Of a stretch of DNA of 5,922 nucleotides, positions 1 through 4,533 are shown one piece after another. How positions within the stretch are numbered: the first letter of the stretch is position 1; every line of letters starts with the position of its first letter. Under the pieces are notes generated by a model, which saw only the letters and a list, made by a program, of their open reading frames with translations, searched no databases and was not told where the DNA came from. The stretch comes from JAJBWD01 sp041821285 (GTDB lineage: Bacteria > Bacillota > Clostridia > Clostridiales > Clostridiaceae), in the NCBI GenBank assembly GCA_041821285.1, contig JBGUER010000173.1, positions 1-5,922 of the forward strand, read 5' to 3'. The translations under genes were made by a program, and so were the position numbers.

Positions 1-5
1 AAACT

Positions 6-13
6 CCTCCTTT
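6..13 (-). promoter_or_regulatory. Ribosome binding site of a gene off the left edge
   Basis: Read on the minus strand this is AAAGGAGG, a near-perfect anti-16S match, followed by AGTTT to the window edge. The start codon should therefore lie within a few bases to the left of position 1. A short inverted repeat, ATCTATA (24-30) and TATAGAT (36-42), sits just upstream in the presumed leader. The coding sequence itself is not visible, so its product is unknown. Confidence 0.65.
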
Positions 14-157
14 CCTCTAAAATATCTATATTATTTATAGATTTCTAAGTTAAATATAAATAATTCTTGTGTTGTAACTTCTTACTATTGCGACCTACCT
101 ATAAATATAATAATACCATAAATTATTTAATATGTATTAATCTACAACTGATTTTAA

Positions 158-402
158 CTAATTACTAGCACTATATTCCTTCATCAATTTATAAAAAGTC
201 CCTTTCTTTAATTCCAGCATCTCCATAGCTTTTATAGCTGTAGTATTTCCAGCAATCCATTCTAGTAAATTGCATAATTCAAAATTTTAGTTTTTTTTAA
301 AAAAACATTAATAATTTGTTATTTTTAAGAAAAAACTAACCAAAATGTAATTATGCAATTTATTCTAGTAAATTGCATACTTCAAAATTATCAGGAAAAT
401 AT
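158..402 (-). pseudogene. Serine recombinase (resolvase) C-terminal remnant, copy 1
   Basis: Only the tail of a resolvase/invertase-type serine recombinase remains. On the minus strand, codons from about 398 read FPDNFEVCNLLE and then meet a stop inside an inserted palindromic element. After the element, the frame ending at 158-160 resumes as LLEWIAGNTTAIKAMEMLEL and then KKGTFYKLMKEYSASN, the helix-turn-helix DNA-binding region at the C-terminus of this family. Deleting the 103 bp between the duplicated flanks rejoins both parts in frame as NFEVCNLLEWIAGN. The catalytic domain, with its nucleophilic serine and arginines, is absent, because similarity stops just upstream of the PDNF codons. 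It is a non-functional relic of a mobile element, closely similar to the longer relic at 3670-4090. Confidence 0.85.
267..361. mobile_element. 95-bp palindromic MITE-like element, copy 1
   Basis: The ends are AAATTGCATAATT and its exact complement AATTATGCAATTT, giving 13-bp terminal inverted repeats. A second inner pair of arms, T-rich near 291-305 and A-rich near 321-336, would let the whole unit fold into one long hairpin. The flanks carry an 8-bp duplication, ATTCTAGT at 259-266 and 362-369. Element plus duplication is 103 bp, and its removal restores the recombinase frame, so this is an insertion. It encodes no protein, so it would need a transposase supplied in trans. A 96-bp copy lies at 3779-3874. 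I do not recognise the parent insertion sequence. Confidence 0.8.
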
Positions 403-430
403 CGGGTACAGCCGACATACGTGTAAAAAT

Positions 431-467
431 AGGCCACATGCCGGATTTTAATACCAGTACGTGGTCT
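431..467. terminator. Bidirectional terminator-like hairpin downstream of merR
   Basis: The arms AGGCCACATGCCGG (431-444) and CCAGTACGTGGTCT (454-467) pair over 14 positions with two mismatches and two G-T wobbles, around the 9-nt loop ATTTTAATA. On the minus strand the hairpin is followed at once by ATTTTTA, and on the plus strand by a T-rich run. It lies about 100 bp beyond the stop of the minus-strand MerR gene and is the only GC-rich hairpin there. It therefore probably ends that transcript and insulates it from the resolvase relic. Confidence 0.55.
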
Positions 468-562
468 TTCTTGTTTTAATTATTATTTTTAGTAGTTCTT
501 GAACAATTTTCAAAGATCGCGACATAAATACAAATGCAGCTTATGCCCATAATCCCGTCAGG

Positions 563-1378
563 TTATTTCCTTACCACAGGTATTTGTAGCTCGGTAAGCC
601 ATTCATCTTCGCTTTCTTTGTTCCAAATACCATCGATATAGCTTTCTCGGGGGCTGTCACCAATTATATATCCATTATCTTCAATCCACTTAAAAGCAAA
701 TGCATACGCATTTGAAAGTAGAACATATGCTCCTTTGTGCATAACAGAAACTGCAGATACACTTTTAACTTTTTTAAATTTAATATCACCAGTTTCTTTA
801 CCCATTTTTTCTACTGCTTCGCAGAATTCAATGTTAATATCTTTATCTTTGTATTCATTGTCAAGATACTTGATGAAGCAGTATTCAGGCACAGTACATT
901 TTAATTCAGGATTTGCTGCAGATACCTCTTCTCCGATTGCCGGTATGAGCTCAAAATATGAATCATAACTTGGTACTGTCATCCTCTTTGAATAGACTAT
1001 ACACTCTGGTAATTCTTTTAAAATCGCTTGATAATTCATGATTAACTCCTCCTCTTTTCCTTGTAATATAAATTCAATTCGGGAGAGCTGTGCATTACTT
1101 TCAGAGATAGCATCTTCAATTTCACTTTTTCGTTTTTTTAAAATTAAATCTATACAGTGCCCGGACATGATTAGCTTGATTTCATTAATTGATAAACCAA
1201 TTTGGCGAAAAGACTGAATTTTGTGAAGTTTTATCAACTGTATCGTTGTATAAAAACGATAGTTTGTTTCCTTATCCACAAATTCAGGTTTTAATAAATC
1301 AATTTCATCATAATACCTTAGTGCTTTAACTGTAGTTTTCGTAAGTTTGGAAAATTCGCCTATTCGAAACATATACAC
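563..1378 (-). CDS. MerR-family transcriptional regulator with GyrI-like effector-binding domain
   Basis: This is a 271-residue, ligand-sensing DNA-binding regulator of the BltR/BmrR architecture. Residues 4-70 form the winged helix-turn-helix with the family signature: ALRYYDEIDLLKP at 19-31, then NYRFY and the helix around 45-60. Residues about 75-112 are a charged dimerisation helix. Residues about 120-271 match a GyrI-like ligand domain and carry its hallmarks HKGAY (214-218), KWIEDNGY (230-237) and a final YIDGIWN...LTELQIPV (248-268). Length is normal and there are no lesions. AAAGGAG lies 4 nt before the first ATG; the ATG two codons later (10 nt from the same site) matches the usual family start MFRIGEF and may be the true one. 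Family members sense hydrophobic drugs or related cations and usually control an efflux gene, but none is adjacent, so the target is unknown. Confidence 0.93.
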   Translation of the reverse strand: MYMFRIGEFSKLTKTTVKALRYYDEIDLLKPEFVDKETNYRFYTTIQLIKLHKIQSFRQIGLSINEIKLIMSGHCIDLILKKRKSEIEDAISESNAQLSRIEFILQGKEEELIMNYQAILKELPECIVYSKRMTVPSYDSYFELIPAIGEEVSAANPELKCTVPEYCFIKYLDNEYKDKDINIEFCEAVEKMGKETGDIKFKKVKSVSAVSVMHKGAYVLLSNAYAFAFKWIEDNGYIIGDSPRESYIDGIWNKESEDEWLTELQIPVVRK

Positions 1379-1399
1379 ATCTCCTTTCCTTGTAAATTA

Positions 1400-1430
1400 A
1401 GATTACAGTATCCTCTAGAGGGAGTGTCAA
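1400..1430 (-). promoter_or_regulatory. MerR-type promoter with embedded palindromic operator
   Basis: On the minus strand TTGACA (1425-1430) is a perfect -35 box. Two -10 candidates follow: TGTAAT (1402-1407) at 17-bp spacing, or TAATCT (1400-1405) at the 19-bp spacing typical of promoters that MerR proteins untwist. The spacer holds the perfect palindrome CCTCTAGAGG (1412-1421), centred within half a base of the middle of the 17-bp spacer. That placement is diagnostic for a MerR-family operator and implies autoregulation of the gene starting at 1378. Confidence 0.8.
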
Positions 1431-1534
1431 CAGATATTTTAATATTTTATAGAACTATTATGATTAGACCACAAAAACTTATGTTTTATCCGTTAGGATA
1501 TTGAGCTATTACAAATTTTAACTTTTTATTGTAC

Positions 1535-2222
1535 TCAAATAACACTATAAATTATTTGAGGTATTATTTCTTTTCTTACCCTTTTTCGATACCTCTGTTC
1601 TTCTTCAGTTCTTCCGCTGTATAATAATTTTTTTATCATTGAATTATCAGAAACACTAAAAATAGCTACTGTATCTATTTTACATATCGAACCAGCCTTA
1701 AATGCTGCTGCAATCTCCATTTCAATAGTTTTACAAGAAAATTTTATTATACTTTCTAAATGTGCAAATTGAGCAAATATAGTATCTACACTAAAATTAT
1801 TAACTATAGAATAATTAACATCATTTTCTCTGTATTATTAATAAGAACTTGATTAAGTTGATTATCAGGGTAGTATTTTTCACCAAAGCAATCGTTGCTT
1901 ATATCTTTTTCCAAGTATCTGCATACTCCATCTCCACATATAGATAATTTTGGAACTACAATATCGCATCTGTACATACACTTGCACCAATGCCTGTTTT
2001 TATAAATGTAACGTTTTTGCCAAATAAAGTGCAATCCCACACTTTGATAGATCCATCTACGATCGGATTTGCATCTATGCCATCTAATTTACTTGGTTCC
2101 CACCAAGGTGCTATAATAACATTTTCTCTAATCGACTCATTATTACACCCTAGCACAGACTGACAAAGCATCTCTTTAGGTGTACCATATTTTCTATTTC
2201 CTTCTATTGTAAAATTATACAT
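1535..2222 (-). pseudogene. Nucleoside phosphorylase family protein, frameshifted and internally deleted
   Basis: Three consecutive minus-strand frames together spell a PNP/UDP-phosphorylase superfamily protein, whose intact members cleave purine or related nucleosides with phosphate. Frame one (2222 to about 1966) gives MYNFTIEGNRKYGTPKEM up to FIKTGIGASVCTDA. Frame two (about 1965 to 1820) resumes at DIVVPKLSICGDGVCRYL and FGEKYYPDNQL. Frame three (about 1822 to 1535) reads DVNYSIVNNFSVDTIFAQ, then TIEMEIAAAFKAG and AIFSVSDNS, and ends naturally near EIIPQIIYSVI. At the first junction about 28 residues normally present between the TGIGAS and GDIVVP motifs are gone, including the glycine-rich GSVG segment that helps bind phosphate. 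A second, smaller lesion near 1813-1824 shifts frame again. The ATG at 2222 lacks a good ribosome binding site. The family assignment is strong; exact substrate is unknown and the gene is surely inactive. Confidence 0.85.
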
Positions 2223-2538
2223 ACTTTCTCTAATTAATATAACTAAAACATATCCAATAAAAAATATTGATACAAATATTAAGTTAACACTGGTATATTC
2301 AATATTTGTCTTAAATGTATAGCCATTTTGGTAGCAAATGTCTTAGCGTATAAAATCCCCATTTCGCGGTTACTACCCCTTATATAGGGAATGTACAAGC
2401 CATCCTTTGCTGGTCAACTCCTCGTAATAAATTTAAGTTTCGTTAGTAAAAATTTTATTTAGTACAGAATATAAGAAAAATATGACATAACTGAATCTAA
2501 AAGTATCTTGTATCAACTCTAAAAATTGGAATTTGTCG
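2223..2538. other. Gene-less 316-bp interval with a less AT-rich structured patch
   Basis: No credible ORF is present on either strand. ACAAATATT (2272-2280) and AATATTTGT (2301-2309) form a 9-bp inverted repeat with a 20-nt loop, upstream of the phosphorylase relic. Positions about 2328-2420 are clearly less AT-rich than their surroundings and hold several short complementary pairs: GGTAG (2330-2334) with CTACC (2373-2377), CCCT with AGGG around TTATAT (2377-2389), and CCA with TGG near 2400-2414. This could be the end of a decayed insertion sequence or a structured RNA. The remainder to 2538 is plain AT-rich spacer after the DUF1349 stop codon, with no clear terminator. Confidence 0.4.
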
Positions 2539-3150
2539 CTATATACTTTCATCTGGAGACTGTCCATCATGAGCTAACCATTGGCATTCAGTCATCTCCA
2601 TATTTGTAAATATTGCTTTAAATGATGAATCTTCTGGACTACAAGCATAAATACCAAATTGAATAGAACCGTTACCATTCCACATATGACATATACGCAT
2701 CTGACTATAATTAATTCCGTCAATAGAACATTCTATACAATAATCGTCCTCTCTACGGCTAAATCTATACCACATCAATTTAATTGATGCATCAATAGTT
2801 GTAGTAGCCCAATCAGAATAACCATTATTCGTAACAACACTTCCTAAATGTTGAAAATCTTCATTTTCATATTCAATAGAACCTTTAAACCAATTTTCAC
2901 TATCTAAATACATAACAACGCCACATTGGTCAAAACGGTGCTTACTTTCAAATTCGGTCTTAACTATAAAAGAAAAGTATTTTTCATCAGTATTCATTTG
3001 CAATACAGGAGCATTATCATTCCTAAAATGATAATAGGTTCTTTGCCATAAATCGGTATGCGGCTTTGTAATAATTTCTATTTTATTTTCAGTAATAGAA
3101 TAACTTTCAGGTTGTCTTATCCATTTTAAATCTTTAATATCAAATTTCAT
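2539..3150 (-). CDS. DUF1349 family protein (concanavalin A-like beta-sandwich fold)
   Basis: This is a 203-residue, apparently intact cytoplasmic protein of the DUF1349 family, whose founding description is as a regulator-of-enolase-like protein with a concanavalin A-like jelly-roll fold. The recognisable family segments run in order: TDLWQRTYYHF (32-42), FDQCGVVMYLDSENWFKG (73-90), SVVTNNGYSDWAT (104-116), WYRFSRREDDYCIECSIDG (127-145) and FGIYACSP (165-172). There is no signal peptide or membrane segment, and length is as usual for the family. The start is supported by GAGGGAG about 10 nt upstream of the ATG. A TATAAT at 3174-3179 (minus strand) might be its -10 box, but the -35 is poor. 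Biochemical role is not established; the fold suggests carbohydrate or other ligand binding. It is the only intact gene between the phosphorylase relic and the broken acetyltransferase, so context gives no function. Confidence 0.85.
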   Translation of the reverse strand: MKFDIKDLKWIRQPESYSITENKIEIITKPHTDLWQRTYYHFRNDNAPVLQMNTDEKYFSFIVKTEFESKHRFDQCGVVMYLDSENWFKGSIEYENEDFQHLGSVVTNNGYSDWATTTIDASIKLMWYRFSRREDDYCIECSIDGINYSQMRICHMWNGNGSIQFGIYACSPEDSSFKAIFTNMEMTECQWLAHDGQSPDESI

Positions 3151-3251
3151 TATTTTCTTTCTCCCTCACAAATTATAATTTTTAGAACTGTCCATTAATC
3201 TTAAATGAACTTATTATTATTTTGATACATCAATTAAGAATGTTATGTAGG

Positions 3252-3596
3252 TTATTTTTCTTTTTTATATGTATATTTCATTACATGATAACATAAATAG
3301 TGGCCTTTTTCGGTTAATATCTTATTATATTCTGTTGGGATATATCCTCGTTTAATATACATATCATAGGCAGGAAATGATGTATCCAATTTTATTTCAT
3401 CAAATGATTCAAATAGAAGTTTTTCTAATGTATCCATTATTTTAGTTCCATAGCCTTGACCTTGATACTGTGGTAAAATAAACAACCTACATATCTCATT
3501 TTCTTTTATACTTCCTGTTCCAATAAAATTGTTTTTCTCTAATAATAAATAAACTTCATATGCTCGATTCTCCTCATAAACACATATTAACTTCAC
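3252..3596 (-). pseudogene. GNAT-family N-acetyltransferase, N-terminally truncated
   Basis: GNAT enzymes move an acetyl group from acetyl-CoA to an amine. The 114 codons cover only the core and C-terminal part of the fold. EVYLLLEKNNFIGTGSI (14-30) fits strands beta2-beta3. LFILPQYQGQGYGTKIM (38-54) is motif A, with the acetyl-CoA pyrophosphate loop Q45-G46-Q47-G48-Y49-G50. AYDMYIKRGY (76-85) is the motif B helix. The usual first strand and helices, roughly 40-50 residues, are missing. The only available start is GTG at 3596 with no ribosome binding site, and two in-frame TAA stops lie within 15 bases upstream. The repeated resolvase block begins about 6 bp upstream of that GTG, so its arrival most likely cut the gene. 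A shortened functional protein cannot be excluded but is unlikely, since the missing part shapes the substrate site. Confidence 0.75.
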
Positions 3597-3602
3597 AATA
3601 GA

Positions 3603-3905
3603 TTACCATTACGCCCCATTTATAAATATAATAATACCACAAATTATTTAATATGTATTAATTTACAACCTAATTACCTGAACCATATTCCTTCACCAAT
3701 TTATAAAAAGTCCCCTTCTTTAATTCCAGCATCTCCATAGCTTTTACAGCTGTAATATCCCCAGAAATCCATTCTAGTAAATTGCATAATTCAAAATTTT
3801 AGTTTTTGCTTAAAAAAACATTAATAATTTGTTATTTTTAAGCAAAAACTAACCAAAATATAATTATGCAATTTCCTCACCACATCAAAATTATCCGGAT
3901 AAATA
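3603..3905. repeat. Direct repeat block, copy 2
   Basis: This is the second copy of the block at 82-402, in the same orientation. Both share the resolvase tail, an AT-rich 3' untranslated stretch containing TATAAATATAATAATACCA, and the mini-element. The left limit is close to the truncated GNAT start, and the outermost conserved bases (TTACCATTACGC here, TTACTATTGCGA in copy 1) may mark an old element terminus. Immediately right of the mini-element the two copies differ: about 20 nt in copy 1 are replaced by 10 unrelated nt here. Similarity then returns at TCAAAATTATC. Confidence 0.85.
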
Positions 3906-4090
3906 GCTTTAGGTCTTCCTAAATGTTTTCCTTTAGAGTTAGCAATCTCTATTCCTTCCCTTTGTCTTATATTATCTCTTTCTTGCTCTGCAACAAAAGA
4001 TAAAACCTCTAGCACTAGATTAGATACAAAGTTTCCTATTAAATCTTTATATTGAAATGTTTTAATTTTAAATATAGAATCATTATGCAA
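3670..4090 (-). pseudogene. Serine recombinase (resolvase) remnant, copy 2
   Basis: This is a longer relic of the same resolvase family as 158-402. Minus-strand codons from about 4050 read QYKDLIGNFVSNLVLEVLSF and VAEQERDNIRQREGIEIA, then KGKHLGRPKAIYPDNFDVV. These are the long E-helix and linker that follow the catalytic domain. The frame then runs into a palindromic mini-element and stops. The final DNA-binding helix-turn-helix follows in another frame, LLEWISGDITAVKAMEMLEL then KKGTFYKLVKEYGSGN, ending at 3670-3672. The catalytic N-terminus with its serine is absent; an ATG at 4090 without a ribosome binding site is fortuitous. The spacing in IRQREGI suggests a two-residue loss relative to the common IRQRQREGI pattern of this family, from memory of relatives. 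The gene is not functional. Confidence 0.87.
3779..3874. mobile_element. 96-bp palindromic MITE-like element, copy 2
   Basis: The 13-bp terminal inverted repeats are the same as in copy 1 (AAATTGCATAATT and AATTATGCAATTT). The inner arms GTTTTTGCTTAAAAA (3802-3816) and TTTTTAAGCAAAAAC (3835-3849) are perfectly complementary here over 15 bp. It sits at the same codon of the recombinase as copy 1. The left flank ATTCTAGT is kept, but no duplicate follows the right end, which instead reads CCTCACCACA. Loss of the duplication suggests later deletion or recombination between element copies. No protein is encoded. Confidence 0.78.
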
Positions 4091-4116
4091 TTTTCTTTAT
4101 TAAAAAATTGCATAAT
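4082..4116. repeat. 35-bp inverted repeat sharing the mini-element ends
   Basis: ATTATGCAATTTT (4082-4094) and its exact complement AAAATTGCATAAT (4104-4116) flank a 9-nt loop. The arm core TTATGCAATTT is the same sequence as the ends of the two mini-elements, in outward orientation. It sits exactly at the point where recognisable recombinase coding sequence gives out. A 14-nt direct repeat TTTTCTTTATTAAA (4091-4104 and 4128-4141) overlaps it. It may be a minimal internal-deletion derivative of the same element family. Confidence 0.6.
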
Positions 4117-4147
4117 CAATATTTTTATTTTCTTTATTAAAGAATTA

Positions 4148-4209
4148 GTTCATAAAGGTAACAAATTATTTATAAACGTTCATAAATAAAGAACAGAGTT
4201 TATTGAACG
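4148..4209. promoter_or_regulatory. GTTCATAAA direct repeats and hairpin, candidate operator
   Basis: GTTCATAAA occurs twice in direct orientation, 30 bp apart (4148-4156 and 4178-4186), close to three helical turns. The second copy is also the left arm of an inverted repeat: CGTTCA (4177-4182) pairs with TGAACG (4204-4209), and ATAAA (4186-4190) with TTTAT (4199-4203). It lies about 120 bp upstream of the candidate promoter of the secreted-protein gene. The spacing and symmetry fit a protein-binding site; the binding regulator is unknown. Confidence 0.35.
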
Positions 4210-4330
4210 TGGATATTAGGGGAATTTTACGTGATTTTGTATGTCTTTAAATGTGTACTTTTATGGATAGTAAAGTATTGAAAACCAATATTAATAACAA
4301 TTATAAAATAATAAAAATTTTCCAAACTAC

Positions 4331-4359
4331 TTTAATAAATTATAAATATTATATATAAT
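4331..4359 (+). promoter_or_regulatory. Candidate sigma-A promoter for the secreted-protein gene
   Basis: TATAAT at 4354-4359 is a perfect -10 box. TTTAAT at 4331-4336, exactly 17 bp upstream, is a weak -35 matching 3 of 6 consensus bases. In such AT-rich DNA, chance matches are common, so position and strand (upstream of the plus-strand pair) are the main support. The transcript would carry a leader of about 165 nt that includes the small ORF at 4425. Confidence 0.45.
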
Positions 4360-4424
4360 GGTATTATAGTATAATAATATAAATTAATATGCAGATCTTA
4401 AATAAATACGAAATAAAGGAGGGA

Positions 4425-4463
4425 ATGTACAAGTATTCATTATTGATTTTAGTATTATTTTGA
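4425..4463 (+). CDS. 12-codon leader ORF with strong ribosome binding site
   Basis: AAAGGAGG at 4415-4422 is among the best ribosome binding sites in the window. The next ATG, only 2 nt beyond it, opens MYKYSLLILVLF and then TGA. The peptide is hydrophobic after two charged or polar residues, like the start of a signal peptide. It lies 70 nt before the start of the secreted-protein gene in the same transcript. It could be a leader peptide affecting expression of that gene, the stump of a decayed secreted-protein gene, or a site with no peptide product given the tight spacing. Confidence 0.3.
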   Translation: MYKYSLLILVLF

Positions 4464-4533
4464 AAACACATATAGGACTGTTATGAAATAATTGTTATTA
4501 TATTTAAAAATTCTATTATGGGAGTTGATGTTA

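Larger units (their letters stand above)
82..402. repeat. Direct repeat block, copy 1 (resolvase 3' end plus mini-element)
   Basis: This stretch aligns in the same orientation with about 3603-3905 over roughly 300 bp, with scattered substitutions and a few small indels. It contains the 3' untranslated tail and C-terminal helix-turn-helix codons of a serine recombinase, with a palindromic mini-element inside. Similarity fades left of 82 and right of about 402. The pair brackets about 3.2 kb of cargo: the MerR regulator, the phosphorylase relic, the DUF1349 gene and the GNAT fragment. Boundaries were judged by eye and may be off by several bases. Confidence 0.85.
4117..4491. other. AT-rich intergenic region upstream of the secreted-protein gene
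   Basis: No long ORF is present in this 375-bp stretch. It holds repeated GTTCATAAA motifs and a hairpin (4148-4209), a candidate promoter (4331-4359) and a well-marked ribosome binding site on a 12-codon ORF (4415-4463), listed separately. The remainder is nearly pure A and T. It separates the minus-strand relic cluster from the plus-strand gene pair. Confidence 0.6.

Noticed and set aside
267..361. A CRISPR repeat or attachment site interpretation of the palindromic unit
   Set aside because: There is no regular repeat-spacer array; the copies are 3.5 kb apart, and the flanking duplication plus frame restoration fit an inserted mini-element better.
400..478. Minus-strand open frame reading through RPRTGIKIRHVAYFYTYVGC into the resolvase tail
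   Set aside because: The stretch is accounted for by a GC-rich terminator-like hairpin. Two in-frame stops lie just upstream and the peptide does not match the resolvase linker, so the open frame is probably fortuitous.
735..968. A 77-codon plus-strand ORF inside the MerR gene
   Set aside because: It lies fully antisense to a well-supported regulator gene, has no ribosome binding site and no recognisable protein features.
1534..1560. Hairpin CTCAAATAA / TTATTTGAG as a terminator of the phosphorylase relic
   Set aside because: It overlaps the last codons and has no T-tract on the minus strand after it; its very low GC content makes it a weak terminator.
3821..4090. The 89-codon ORF as an intact small protein
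   Set aside because: Its start lies in an inverted repeat without a ribosome binding site, its middle is a resolvase helix and linker, and its last codons come from the mini-element.
4263..4358. Plus-strand 31-codon ORF beginning MDSKVLKTNINN
   Set aside because: It has no ribosome binding site and low-complexity Asn/Lys/Ile composition expected from AT-rich non-coding DNA, and it runs through the candidate promoter.
4492..4533. Upstream TTG start adding 14 residues to the secreted protein
   Set aside because: The extension would place extra hydrophobic residues before a canonical MKK signal-peptide start, and the TTG has no ribosome binding site, whereas GGGAG precedes the ATG at 4534.
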